A stretch of 64,000 bases of DNA from Cohaesibacter marisflavi (GCF_900115225.1 NZ_FOVR01000002.1:666111-730110); one strand, 5' to 3'; counted from the first letter of the stretch, positions 27,194 through 36,489 are shown. A program made the numbers and translations. The notes: a model not told the origin generated them from the letters alone.

Positions 27194-28140
27194 GCGTTTC
27201 CTCCATTTATCAAAGTCTCGACCTGCTGTCGGTCGGGAATGCTCTCCCAGCCGCTGCCACAAGCGCATTTGAGCGCTGCAGCGGCGCTTGCAAAGCGCGC
27301 GGCCTCCTCAATTGTCATTTTCTCGGAAAGTCCGAGGGTGAAAGCGCCATGGAAAATGTCGCCAGCCCCGTTGGTGTCTATCGGGTCCACCTTAAAGGCG
27401 GGCACATGGTGGATCTGCCCATCGGCACACCAGAAGAAGCCCCGCTCCCCATCGGTTACAGAAACGACGCCTCGGCACATGCCGTCCGCCTTCCTCAGGG
27501 CGTCGGACAGGTCGCTATGGTCGGTCAGGCGTCTGAGACACGCGGCGGAAAAGACAAGATGTTCGGGCAATGCCAGCAAATTATGCACGGCATTCATGTC
27601 GCCCACATCGGCGTCCAGCACAGATACGATTCCTTTCCGGTTGGCCGCTTCAAAAAGGGCCACCGCCCCTTGCCACCAGCTATAGTCGGCCAGGACGCCG
27701 GACAATCCGGAGACATCCTCAAGCGGCAGCCAGTCTGCCTCATCACCCAGATTGCGGCCAATGAAACCAAGGGCGGTGCGTTCGCCTCCCTGATCGACCA
27801 ATATGGTGCCCATCGGGCTGCGTCCGCCTTTGACACGAGCCACACCATGGGTCTTGACGCCGCACTGGGATAAGCGTTCGACGATCCGGTCGCCGACTTC
27901 ATCCACGCCCAGCCGTCCCCAATAGGATACTTCCGCGCCCAGCTTGGAAGCTGCACAAGCGGCTGTCGCTGCGATGCCGCCACCTGTCATCTTTACATCC
28001 ATGACGCGCATCTTGGTTGGCTTGTCAGGGATTTCCGGCAAATAGAGGATCGTATCCAGAAATGCATTGCCGAGCGTCACAATGCGTGTCGACCCAGTCT
28101 TTTCAAATTCCTTCAAAGGCGCAGATTCGTGAGCTTCCAT
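27190..28140 (-). CDS. PfkB-family sugar kinase, YihV-like
   Basis: 316 residues, ribokinase fold. It has the substrate-side GGGIAATAACAASKLGAEV and the ATP/catalytic motif DTNGAGDIFHGA (base Asp in GAGD). The combination GGGxAATAA, VLADxxWW, PAFKVDxxDT and FHGA, and ALKCACGSGWESIPD, is closer to sulfofructose kinase YihV than to fructokinase or RbsK. It is the first gene of the operon. The isomerase and reductase of the classical sulfoquinovose pathway are not seen here, so the substrate is uncertain. An AAGGGAAGAC sequence precedes the ATG. Confidence 0.82.
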   Translation of the reverse strand: MEAHESAPLKEFEKTGSTRIVTLGNAFLDTILYLPEIPDKPTKMRVMDVKMTGGGIAATAACAASKLGAEVSYWGRLGVDEVGDRIVERLSQCGVKTHGVARVKGGRSPMGTILVDQGGERTALGFIGRNLGDEADWLPLEDVSGLSGVLADYSWWQGAVALFEAANRKGIVSVLDADVGDMNAVHNLLALPEHLVFSAACLRRLTDHSDLSDALRKADGMCRGVVSVTDGERGFFWCADGQIHHVPAFKVDPIDTNGAGDIFHGAFTLGLSEKMTIEEAARFASAAAALKCACGSGWESIPDRQQVETLINGGNA

Positions 28141-28749
28141 TGGTCTTCCCTTATTGAAAAGCTATGGATCCACCACAGGTTCGCGTGCAGTGGATGGCAA
28201 CGCTTAACGGTGCAGGAAGCGTAGATTTGGCTTTGCTTGTTGTCAATAAAATTTACAGGTAACTTGTAATTATATTTTACATGAAAGGAGTCTTGCGATT
28301 TTTTGGACAGTTTGGTGCGATAGAAGTCAAAGACAACTGACGGTAACTGCAAAGGATTTGGCGATGGCACCAATATCAGCGCAAGAAAAGCAGGCCTGTG
28401 GATGAATGCTCCGCCGCTGATGAAACCAAAAAGAGGCGCAAAATTCTGCTCTTCATTGGTATTAAGTAGATTGCTATAAGCGCTCTTGGAAAGTGACTAA
28501 CAAGCCGCTTCCGACCCGTCAGCGTGGGGAAAGCGGGCGGAGACGCCGCCCGCAACGCTGCTGGATTGAAGAGCCCTAAGTCTGGCTGTAAGGGAAGGTC
28601 GACTGCTAAAGAGGGAGGAAATAGACAGGTCTTGTAAAATAATTTATCAAGATGGAGCCTTCGCTCTGGCTTGTCTGGTTGTTTCCAATTACAAAGAGAG
28701 CCAGTTGTTATTGAGATATTGAACCGAGTAGAGCTGAAGAAGTTTGGAT
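28141..28749. promoter_or_regulatory. Divergent control region with nested hairpin
   Basis: 609 bases between the kinase operon (leftward) and the GntR gene (rightward). At 28520-28560 a GC-rich hairpin (GCGGGCGG, 5-base loop, complement) lies inside an outer CAGCGT/ACGCTG pair. It has no T-run. I see no credible gene. A GntR operator for both genes is expected here, but I could not identify one clearly. Confidence 0.5.
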
Positions 28750-29493
28750 ATGGCAAAAATACCGGTAATGCCTGCGCGCAAACAGAAACTGTCCGACACG
28801 ATCTATGCTCATATTCTCTCGCAGATCACTGCCGGGGAATATTCGTCGGGAGACAAGTTGCCTTCCGAAGCGGAGCTCTCTTCGACCTTCCATGTCTCCC
28901 GCCCCATCGTGCGTGAGGCGCTTTCGCGGCTGGGCACCGACGGGCTCATCTATTCAAAGCGCGGCATTGGTTCTTTTGTGGCGACCAAGCCCTCCAAGCG
29001 GCTGACAGACTTTGCCAATGCGTTCGATCTGTCGCGCTTTATTCGGTCCTTTGAGCCGCGGATTGTTTTGGAAGTGGAGGCGGTGCGGCTGGCTGCGACC
29101 CGGCGCACACGGGCCGAAGTGGAGGAAATAGCAGAAAGCGTCGAGGCTCTTGATAAGGCAATTGCCAAGGGGGAGTTGGGTCAGAAGGAAGACATGGCCT
29201 TCCACGACGCCATTGCACGGGCTGCGCATAATGATTTCTTTGTCGATCTGCTCACAGATCTGCGCGCTCCAGTAATGGAAACCATGAATATCGGTCTGGA
29301 GCTGGCAAGAGAGGCTGCTCCGACCCGCCGCCTGCGTATTATCGAAGAGCATTCTCGCATTCGCGATGCCATCGATACCAAGGATGGAGACACGGCCGCG
29401 GGCTATATGAAATATCACCTGCTACAGGCCCGCGCCGCCATGCTGGATGCCCATCACCTCGAAAGCCGCCTAAGCAGCTTTGAGGAAGAGTGA
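28750..29493 (+). CDS. GntR-family (FadR-type) regulator of the kinase-aldolase operon
   Basis: 247 residues from the ATG at 28750, preferred over the in-frame TTG two codons earlier. N-terminal winged helix (about residues 10-75: SGDKLPSEAELSSTFHVSRP then VREALSRLGTDGLI). The C-terminal FCD domain is helical, with metal-ligand-type residues (DMAFHDAIARAAHN near residue 155, and EEHSRIRDAI near 205). It is divergent from the kinase-aldolase-ABC operon and is its probable ligand-responsive repressor. Confidence 0.88.
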   Translation: MAKIPVMPARKQKLSDTIYAHILSQITAGEYSSGDKLPSEAELSSTFHVSRPIVREALSRLGTDGLIYSKRGIGSFVATKPSKRLTDFANAFDLSRFIRSFEPRIVLEVEAVRLAATRRTRAEVEEIAESVEALDKAIAKGELGQKEDMAFHDAIARAAHNDFFVDLLTDLRAPVMETMNIGLELAREAAPTRRLRIIEEHSRIRDAIDTKDGDTAAGYMKYHLLQARAAMLDAHHLESRLSSFEEE

Positions 29494-29530
29494 CAAAGGT
29501 CGGAATTCTGGAGAGGGGCCATTGGCTGCC

Positions 29531-30424
29531 TTAGCGCGTATGCTGCTTGATGATGTCTTTGACCCGTTGAATGGCATCTTCGCTTTTCTTGCTGTTGTGC
29601 CACAAGTCAGACGTTACCTTCTGATGCATTTCCACGGATTCATGAGCTGAAGTAATGGTACCGACGCCCACTCTGATATTGGCATAAAGGCCCAGACGGA
29701 ACGGGCTCATGGCGACCACGGAGCTGGGACCATTCTTCAGAATCTGGAAACTGGCACCCGGCAGGGAATCTTCCACCAGTCCGATTTGCACGCCCATGGG
29801 CTGGTCAACCATCATGCGCAAGACATTCTCTGCTTCGATCATCGCCGCTTCTCTGCGCTGGGCCACCACATCGTCAGGTAGGCCATATTTGCCAACAAGG
29901 CCTGTAACCAGCATTTGCTCCAACTCCAGAGCGGAGACAAGGCTCACAATGCTGGGTCGGCGATAAAGATAGGCCTCTTTGCGCTGGTAGAGGATTTCCA
30001 GAATCTGGGCAATCTCGTCATCAAGGCTGTGTTGATTCGGAGCTGCCTCAGGGACGCTTTCATGCAGCAGCTGCTTGAGCAGCGAGTCGAAATTTTCTGT
30101 CGTGAGAAGAAAGGCGACGGGGCCGAACAGAGCGGTGATCTGATCCGCAACGGCTTCGATCTGCCGCATCCGCTCGAAAAACTCTTTGGCAGAGCCGATG
30201 AATTCCGAACCGACCCCGAAGAGGGAGGCAATCGATACGTCGAAAAAGTCTGCAATCTTGCCCAGCGCGTCAACCCGAATAGGGTTGCCCGCCTCATAGC
30301 GATAGATGGCGGCGCGAGACAAGCCTGTGGCGGATGCGACTTCTTCAGGTGACAACCCCTTGCCAACACGAACCAATCTCAGCCGATCACCAATATCAAG
30401 AGCCGTTTCGTACTGCTTTGCCAT
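29531..30424 (-). CDS. XRE-family regulator, paralogue 1
   Basis: 297 residues. HTH at about 10-70 (LSPEEVASATGLSRAAIYRY). The rest (75-297) is a conserved sensory domain shared with the XRE protein at 40271-41161: FFERMRQIE, FGPVxxLLTT, R(R/M)PSIxSLVSAxELEQ, and SPFRLGxxANIRxGVxTI. It is divergent from the nucleoside ABC operon, with a perfect 26-base palindrome and promoter between them. It probably controls that operon. The effector may be a nucleoside or pyrimidine (inference from context). Confidence 0.88.
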   Translation of the reverse strand: MAKQYETALDIGDRLRLVRVGKGLSPEEVASATGLSRAAIYRYEAGNPIRVDALGKIADFFDVSIASLFGVGSEFIGSAKEFFERMRQIEAVADQITALFGPVAFLLTTENFDSLLKQLLHESVPEAAPNQHSLDDEIAQILEILYQRKEAYLYRRPSIVSLVSALELEQMLVTGLVGKYGLPDDVVAQRREAAMIEAENVLRMMVDQPMGVQIGLVEDSLPGASFQILKNGPSSVVAMSPFRLGLYANIRVGVGTITSAHESVEMHQKVTSDLWHNSKKSEDAIQRVKDIIKQHTR

Positions 30425-30607
30425 GCATCCGTCTTTCTAGCTTACTGATTGTTTTGCAATAGCCTTACCTGAAAGCCGGAGCAATTTGAAGAGACCTCAA
30501 ATCAGGTTCTTGATGCCCTAAATCGTGCGGCTCAGGCAGAGCCGATTGGCACGGTAGCACGCAAGAGGTGGTTATGCAAAATATCGCACGTATCGCGAAG
30601 AAGGTGC

Positions 30608-30662
30608 GAATATTCTCAAATTTGAGAATATTCTTGACATGGAGAAAGGGGCGTGGAAAACA
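30608..30662 (+). promoter_or_regulatory. XRE operator (site A) and promoter of the nucleoside operon
   Basis: The palindrome at 30608-30633 is perfect: half-site TTTGAGAATATTC and its complement. Five bases after the core TTGAGAA comes TTGACA (30634-30639), a consensus -35. The -10 is weak (AAAACA or AAACAT at 30657-30663). A site just upstream of the -35 and a poor -10 suggest activation by the XRE protein. Confidence 0.75.
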
Positions 30663-30746
30663 TAGGGCAAGCGACGCCTTCATCTCTCACCAAGGCCTCC
30701 TTCCAGCTTGAAACCGTCGCACCAAAGAGAACGCGGGAGAACTGCA

Positions 30747-31493
30747 TTGATTAAAATAGAACAGCTCAGCAAGATATATGGGCAAGGAGACGATCAGGTT
30801 GTGGCGCTGGAGCCCTTGGACCAGCAGATCAATGCAGGCGAATTCGTTTCCATCATTGGCCCGTCCGGCTGCGGAAAATCGACTCTCTTGCGCTTGATTG
30901 CCAGTCTGGAAGATCCAACTTCGGGCAGCGTGACGCTGGAAACAGCCAATCTGAAACGACCTGTCGGCTTTGTTTTTCAGGATGCGGTTTTGTTGCCCTG
31001 GAAGACTGTTGCTGAGAATATCCGTTTTCCGCTGGACACGACCGGTGTTTCGCGCAAGCAGGCCAACGAGAAGGTGGCCGAGCTTGTAGAGCTGGTTGGC
31101 CTCAAGGGCTTTGAAAAATCCTTGCCCAAACAACTGTCCGGCGGTATGCGCCAGCGCGCCGCCATTGCCCGCGCTCTGGCCGATGATCCTCCGATCCTGC
31201 TGATGGATGAGCCCTTCTCCGCAGTCGACCTGCTTACCCGTGAAACGCTCAATGATGAGCTGAGCCGAATCTGGCAGAAAACCGGCAAGACCATTCTTCT
31301 GGTCACCCACTCGGTTGAGGAAGCCGCTTATCTGGGCAGCCGCGTCATGGTCATGAGCCCCCGTCCAGGGCGCCTCAAGGCCACCTATGATGTAGATCTT
31401 GCCCAGCCGCGTGGCGAGCAGACAAAAAGAGATCCGAAGTTCCTTGATCTCGTCTCCGAATTGCGCACCTTGATGCGGGAGATGACGTCATGA
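30747..31493 (+). CDS. ABC transporter ATP-binding protein (SsuB/TauB-like)
   Basis: 248 residues from a TTG start at 30747; GGGAGA is placed 6 bases before it, and no ATG fits. Walker A GPSGCGKST, Q-loop FVFQDAVLLPW, signature LSGGMRQRAAIARAL, Walker B ILLMDEPFSAVD. It is the first gene of a six-gene operon with two permeases, an NMT1-type binding protein and two nucleoside-degrading enzymes. Confidence 0.9.
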   Translation: MIKIEQLSKIYGQGDDQVVALEPLDQQINAGEFVSIIGPSGCGKSTLLRLIASLEDPTSGSVTLETANLKRPVGFVFQDAVLLPWKTVAENIRFPLDTTGVSRKQANEKVAELVELVGLKGFEKSLPKQLSGGMRQRAAIARALADDPPILLMDEPFSAVDLLTRETLNDELSRIWQKTGKTILLVTHSVEEAAYLGSRVMVMSPRPGRLKATYDVDLAQPRGEQTKRDPKFLDLVSELRTLMREMTS

Positions 31494-32257
31494 AGGGGCG
31501 CATCAAACCCGTTCTGGAATATAGTGCGGCGCTTCTGGTTCTGCTTGCTGCATGGTGGTATGTCAGCGGCCCGATGGGCATGCCTGCCTATCTGCTGCCG
31601 TCTCCGGCTTCGGTTGCTGAATTGCTCTGGTCCATGCTGATGAACGGCAAGCTGCTGCCCCATCTTGCCTTCACGATGCAAAATATTGTCATTGGTCTGG
31701 TGGTTGGTTCCGTATTCGGCGTGTTGCTGGCCTATGCCTTTTTCAAGACGCCAGCCTTGAGCGATTATCTTGAGGGCCCGCTGGTGGTGATCCAGACCGC
31801 GCCCAAGATAGCGCTCGCCCCCCTGATTATAATCTGGTTCGGTCTGGGCCTTACCGCCAAGATCGTCCTCATCTTCAGTCTTGTTTTCTTCCCTGTCTTT
31901 GCTGGAGCCCTTGCGGGGTTCCGCTCGATAGACAGTCGCTTGCACGACCTAGCTCAGTTGATGAATCTGTCACGCTTTCAGCGCTTTTTGCGGATCGATT
32001 TGCCAGCCGCTCTGCCAGGCATTTTCGTTGGGGTCAAGATTGGCGCAATTCAGGCTCTCGTCGGGGCAATTCTGGCCGAATGGATGTCCGGCTCTGATGG
32101 TCTGGGTTATCTCATGACCTTCGCCACCGCCACCTACAAAACACCCTTGCTCTTTGGCGCCGTTCTGCTGACTGCGTTTTTGGGGCTCGCGATGCATGCG
32201 ATTTTGAACGAGATCGAAGCGCGCTTTCTTTCCTGGAGCACACCGAATGAGCACTAG
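31490..32257 (+). CDS. ABC transporter permease (SsuC/ThiX type)
   Basis: 255 residues, about six membrane segments, with the coupling loop LSRFQRFLRIDLPAALPGI. It overlaps both neighbours (4 and 11 bases). It is one of two different permeases in this operon, which may form a heterodimer; homologous NMT1 systems normally use a single permease. Confidence 0.9.
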   Translation: MKGRIKPVLEYSAALLVLLAAWWYVSGPMGMPAYLLPSPASVAELLWSMLMNGKLLPHLAFTMQNIVIGLVVGSVFGVLLAYAFFKTPALSDYLEGPLVVIQTAPKIALAPLIIIWFGLGLTAKIVLIFSLVFFPVFAGALAGFRSIDSRLHDLAQLMNLSRFQRFLRIDLPAALPGIFVGVKIGAIQALVGAILAEWMSGSDGLGYLMTFATATYKTPLLFGAVLLTAFLGLAMHAILNEIEARFLSWSTPNEH

Positions 32258-33041
32258 TTCAAAACCGACAGCTGAACATCCTTTTACCGATGGACGACCA
32301 CCGCATCTGCCATGTGGTCCGGGGGATATCTGCGAAGATGTCCTGCTGCCGGGTGATCCGGATCGGGTCGCTCTTCTGGCTGCGCGTCTTGACGATGTGC
32401 GCGACTTTGGCCGGCGTCGTGAATTTGCGGTCATCTCGGGCACCTATAAGGGCCATCCGCTGACCATCTGCTCCACCGGCATCGGCGGCTCCTCAACGGA
32501 GATCGCCCTGATGGAATTGTCCCTGTTGGGCGCCAAGCGTGTGGTGCGTACGGGGGGGATGTCCTCGCTTGTTGCAGAAATTCCTACAGGTGCTTTTCTG
32601 TGCGTGGAAAAGGCGACAGGCTATTCCTCTCTCGCCAAGCTTTATTCCGGCGATGAGAATGCCACGGCATATGCTGATCGCGACTTGTACCAGGCTCTGC
32701 TGCGTACCAATCTTGGCGACGATACACGGATCGTCTCCGGCATGGTAGGCAGCACAGACAGCTACTATTACGGTCAGGACCGGACCCAAAAGCCATCAAG
32801 CGGCACGGCCCCTAAAATCAGCTATCTTAAAGACCTGCAAGAACGCGGCGCTGTTGGCGTGGATATGGAATGCCAGACCGTGCTGTCTGTTGCGCCGAGC
32901 CTGGGGTTGAAGGCTGCCTGCCTTCTGGGAGTCCATGGTAACCGGGCAACGAATGACTGGCTCGTCGACTATGAGCCTACACAACGCAAACTTCTCGATA
33001 TTGCTGGTACCGCGTTGGCCAGATCTCAAGACAATCACTAA
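32247..33041 (+). CDS. Uridine phosphorylase-like nucleoside phosphorylase
   Basis: 264 residues of the PNP/UDP family. Phosphate-binding GDPDR, ICSTGIGGSSTEIAL, and the substrate segment GSTDSYYYGQDR followed by VGVDMECQTVL (the ribose-binding M-E). It should cleave a pyrimidine nucleoside into free base plus ribose or deoxyribose 1-phosphate. The deoB gene downstream uses exactly that sugar product. It lies inside the ABC operon, so import and cleavage are linked. Confidence 0.88.
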   Translation: MSTSSKPTAEHPFTDGRPPHLPCGPGDICEDVLLPGDPDRVALLAARLDDVRDFGRRREFAVISGTYKGHPLTICSTGIGGSSTEIALMELSLLGAKRVVRTGGMSSLVAEIPTGAFLCVEKATGYSSLAKLYSGDENATAYADRDLYQALLRTNLGDDTRIVSGMVGSTDSYYYGQDRTQKPSSGTAPKISYLKDLQERGAVGVDMECQTVLSVAPSLGLKAACLLGVHGNRATNDWLVDYEPTQRKLLDIAGTALARSQDNH

Positions 33042-33060
33042 ACCGAAAAGGGAAACCATC

Positions 33061-34056
33061 ATGTCTTTCACCCTCAAAGGCCTTGCAGCATCGCTTGCGC
33101 TTGTTGCTGCATCCGTTTTCACATCAGGCGCTTCGGCAGCTGATAAAGTCGTTCTGCAGATCGACGGCAACGTCGTTCCTTTTTACGCTCCGCTTTATGC
33201 TGGCGTTGAAAATGGCTTCTTTGCCGATCAGGATATCGAAGTTGAATTTCTCTATGGCGGCGCTTCCGACATTCTGACAAACATTGCTGCTGGCAACGTG
33301 GATTTCGGCTTCCCCAATGGTGACGCTGTTGTTGCTGCTGCCTCCAACGGCCTGCCGATCAAGGTCGTTCACACCACCTACCAGCGCGGCATTGGCGCTC
33401 TGCTTGCCAAGAGCGAAAGCGGCATCAAGACCTATGCAGATCTCAAGGGCAAAACCGTTGCTGTGACCTCTCTGGGCAGCCCGAACTATCTTCAGCTGCA
33501 GGTTGGTCTGGCAAAGGCTGGTCTTTCTGTTGACGACGTCAAGGTTGAAGTGGTTTCCTCCGGTGCGATCGTACAGACGCTGCAGTCTGACGATGTAGAC
33601 GCCATCATCTTCTCCGAGCTGCGTAAATATGCACTGGAAGCCAATGGCTTCGACGTTACCATGATCCTGTCCAACGACTTCCTGCCATCCTTCGGCAACG
33701 TGCTGGTAACCAGCGCAGAGAACCTGGCTGATAATCCTGATCTCGTCAAACGCATGACCAATGCAGTTAGCGCTTCTTACCAGTGGGTGATCGATGGTCA
33801 TATCGATGACGCTCTGAAGATCTCCATGGACAAATATACCCCGACCTGGGTTGAGCAGACCGCAATGCTGTCCACTGCCTTTGAAAACACCTTTGTTGCA
33901 TCCGTATGGCAGAGCGATCTGACCAAGGAAAAAGGCCTTGGCGCAGCTGACTTGGACGCATGGCAGAATAACATCGACATTCTCTCTGAATATGATGTTA
34001 TCTCAGGCGGCGTAAAGGCGGCTGACTTCGTTGTCGATCCTTCCGATATCAAGTAA
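33061..34056 (+). CDS. ABC transporter substrate-binding protein, NMT1/THI5 family
   Basis: 331 residues from the ATG at 33061 (AAAGGGAAACC upstream). Sec signal peptide with cleavage near ASAA-DK. The NMT1-like two-lobe fold begins VVPFYAPLYAGVENGFF, the counterpart of the HMP-binding loop. Proteins of this family bind pyrimidines such as HMP, nucleobases and riboflavin precursors. Lying between uridine phosphorylase and deoB, it probably binds a pyrimidine nucleoside or base. Codon use suggests high expression. Confidence 0.88.
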   Translation: MSFTLKGLAASLALVAASVFTSGASAADKVVLQIDGNVVPFYAPLYAGVENGFFADQDIEVEFLYGGASDILTNIAAGNVDFGFPNGDAVVAAASNGLPIKVVHTTYQRGIGALLAKSESGIKTYADLKGKTVAVTSLGSPNYLQLQVGLAKAGLSVDDVKVEVVSSGAIVQTLQSDDVDAIIFSELRKYALEANGFDVTMILSNDFLPSFGNVLVTSAENLADNPDLVKRMTNAVSASYQWVIDGHIDDALKISMDKYTPTWVEQTAMLSTAFENTFVASVWQSDLTKEKGLGAADLDAWQNNIDILSEYDVISGGVKAADFVVDPSDIK

Positions 34057-34062
34057 TCGACC

Positions 34063-34800
34063 ATGTTTTTAAAAGCCATCATTGGCCTCGTAGGAATCAC
34101 CGCGCTTTGGGGCGCGGCGGTTCCGATTTTCGATGTGCCACACTATCTGCTTCCGGGGCCGATCGACGTTGCCGAACGCCTCATCTTCCTCTTTCAGAGG
34201 GGTGATCTGGCATGGCATATTTATGTGACGCTCTCCGAAGTCTTTGGAGGATTTGTCCTCGGGGCCGTGGTGGGTATTGCAGCGGCGCTCGCCTTTGCGC
34301 GCTTCCCTCTGATTGAGCGCGTGCTGACGCCGCTTATTCTGCTTCTGCAGACCATCCCGAAAATCGCAATCGCGCCGCTTCTGCTGTTGTGGCTTGGTCT
34401 GGGGGCTGCACCCAAGGTTGCTCTCGTTGCGGTGGTTACCTTCTTCCCCGTCATGACCGCGATGCTTTCCGGCATCCGTTACATGAACAAATCCTATGCG
34501 GACCTTTCGCATGTCCTGCGCCTTTCGCCATGGCAGCGCTTTTGGCATATCGAATTGCCCGCCGCCATTCCAACTCTGTTTGCCGGGGCCACCGTGGCCA
34601 CCACTCTGGCCATGACTGCTGCGGTTATCGGTGAGCTAATGGGGGCCAACAAGGGCATGGGCTTCGTTCTGGCAACAGGTCAGGAAAATGCCGATACGGC
34701 GACGGTCATGGGCATGGTGATTCTGCTGTCCTTCGTTGGATGGGCTCTGTTTGCCATTCTTGATTTCGCACGCAGACGCGTTGAGGACCGGTTCTTATGA
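34063..34800 (+). CDS. ABC transporter permease, second of the operon
   Basis: 245 residues, about six membrane segments, with the loop LSPWQRFWHIELPAAIPTL. It is a paralogue of the permease at 31490-32257. It starts 6 bases after the binding-protein gene and overlaps deoB by 4. Confidence 0.9.
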   Translation: MFLKAIIGLVGITALWGAAVPIFDVPHYLLPGPIDVAERLIFLFQRGDLAWHIYVTLSEVFGGFVLGAVVGIAAALAFARFPLIERVLTPLILLLQTIPKIAIAPLLLLWLGLGAAPKVALVAVVTFFPVMTAMLSGIRYMNKSYADLSHVLRLSPWQRFWHIELPAAIPTLFAGATVATTLAMTAAVIGELMGANKGMGFVLATGQENADTATVMGMVILLSFVGWALFAILDFARRRVEDRFL

Positions 34801-36023
34801 CCAATACAGCATCTCTCCTTGAGCGCAGGGTGTTTCTCTGCGTCCTCGATTCTGTCGGATGTGGCGGCGCACCTGATGCCGCAGCTTTTGGTGATGAGGG
34901 CGCCAACACGCTTCTGCATATTGCTGAGGCTTGTAGCAGGGGAGAATGCGAAGATGGTCGGCATGGGCCGTTGCATCTGCCCAATTTGGCCCACATGGGC
35001 CTTGGAAGCTGCATCAATCTCGCTTCGGGCTCTCGTGCACCGGGCATCGATGACGCGCCACAAGAGGCCGACTGGGCCGTTCTGCAAGAGGTTTCCAAGG
35101 GCAAGGACACCCAGACCGGACATTGGGAACTGGCCGGGCTGCCCCTAGCTAAAGACTGGACCTATTTTCCCGATACCGATCCGGCCTTTCCGGAAGATCT
35201 GATGCAGGAATTCATGGCTCGTGCCGGTCTTGAAGGCACCCTTGCCAATATTCATGGCTCAGGCACAGAGATGATTGATCGCTTTGCTGAGGAACATCTG
35301 AGAACCGGCTATCCGATCACCTACACCTCGGCTGACAGTGTGTTTCAGATCGCAGCGCACGAAGAGAGCTTCGGGCTGGAAAGACTGTATGAGATTTGCA
35401 AAATTGCGGCGGATATTTTCCATCCGCTCGGTGTTGGACGTGTGATTGCCAGACCCTTTGTTGGCACAGTGGAAACCGGCTTTGAGCGCACCAAGAACCG
35501 CAAGGATCTGGCCATCAAACCGGCAGAGCCAACCATCTGTGATCGCGTAATCGCCAAAGGGGGCGATGTGCGCAGCGTCGGCAAGATTGCCGACATCTTT
35601 GCCATGCGGGGTATTTCGGTTGTCGGCCCGAAAGCGGATGATATGGGGCTGGTTGACCAGCTGCTGGACGCCTGTGATACGGCCACAGGCGGCGATCTGG
35701 TCTTTGCCAATTTCGTCGAGTTTGACAGCCATTATGGACACCGCCGCGACATTTGCGGCTATGCCAAGGCGCTCGAGCGGTTTGACCGGCGTGTGCCCGA
35801 GATTCTTGCCAGGCTGAAGGCGGGAGATCTTCTGTTATTCACGGCAGACCATGGCAATGATCCCACATGGCACGGCAACGACCACACGCGTGAACGTGTA
35901 CCCCTGCTGATCCATGAGGTGCCGCATGGTTTACAATCCCCGAGCATCAAGCCTGAGAGCACACAAGTGATTAAGCCCTTCGGCTTTGTGGCCGATCTGG
36001 TTGCCGAGCATCTGGGCTGCTAG
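34797..36023 (+). CDS. deoB: Phosphopentomutase
   Basis: 408 residues, alkaline-phosphatase superfamily. It interconverts ribose or deoxyribose 1-phosphate and 5-phosphate with two Mn ions. Metal and active-site motifs: VLDSVGCGGAPDA, the GKDTQTGHWE loop with its phosphorylated Thr, TADHGNDPT and GNDHTRE. It is the last gene of the operon and passes the sugar from the nucleoside phosphorylase to central metabolism. Confidence 0.95.
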   Translation: MTNTASLLERRVFLCVLDSVGCGGAPDAAAFGDEGANTLLHIAEACSRGECEDGRHGPLHLPNLAHMGLGSCINLASGSRAPGIDDAPQEADWAVLQEVSKGKDTQTGHWELAGLPLAKDWTYFPDTDPAFPEDLMQEFMARAGLEGTLANIHGSGTEMIDRFAEEHLRTGYPITYTSADSVFQIAAHEESFGLERLYEICKIAADIFHPLGVGRVIARPFVGTVETGFERTKNRKDLAIKPAEPTICDRVIAKGGDVRSVGKIADIFAMRGISVVGPKADDMGLVDQLLDACDTATGGDLVFANFVEFDSHYGHRRDICGYAKALERFDRRVPEILARLKAGDLLLFTADHGNDPTWHGNDHTRERVPLLIHEVPHGLQSPSIKPESTQVIKPFGFVADLVAEHLGC

Positions 36024-36159
36024 GCGCGTCGCAACAAGCTGCGCGCCTCCTTGCTGTTAAGTATCCGTTTGAGCGAAGGGCCTGGTAGCCCTTTGCGGAC
36101 GCGATCTTCAAGGCTGGATCGCCCATAAGCGCAATGCCAAAGCCAAAGAGCAATCGGCC

Positions 36160-36489
36160 TTAAGAGGCCGAAGAAATCTCTTTGACAATTTCCTGAGAAA
36201 TCGAGTTCAGCGCTGCAACCTGATCCTGCGCCGTACCAGTGGAAAAGGCTTCGTCAAGCAGTTTGGTGTAGCGTTCGATGCGGTCGATCTGGTCCTTTGC
36301 GACGCTGCTGCTAAGGGGTTCGCGGTCATAATTGTCGGCGAAATCCTGCGTTATGATGCTGATGAGGAAATAGGGAGCAGCATAGTCTGGATTTTCCAGA
36401 GCGCTTTCCCGTGCAACGCTGGCGCATTTCTTGTAGGCGCTGACGCCCTTGCTGCCATCAATGAGGATGTCGTGAAATTTTTTGAACAT
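36160..36489 (-). CDS. Small helical protein of unknown function
   Basis: 109 residues from the ATG at 36489 (AAAGG 8 bases upstream); the frame is open to 36606 but those starts are weaker. It begins MFKKFHDILIDGSKGVSAYKK and looks all-helical and soluble, rather like a small scaffold or growth-linked protein. I recognise no family. It is downstream of the pyrK-pyrD-carbamoylase genes on the same strand and may be their last member. Confidence 0.6.
   Translation of the reverse strand: MFKKFHDILIDGSKGVSAYKKCASVARESALENPDYAAPYFLISIITQDFADNYDREPLSSSVAKDQIDRIERYTKLLDEAFSTGTAQDQVAALNSISQEIVKEISSAS

Noticed and set aside
28376..28756. 126-codon minus-strand frame in the control region before the GntR gene
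   Set aside because: Low-quality composition, no Shine-Dalgarno, and it overlaps the GntR start and the nested hairpin.
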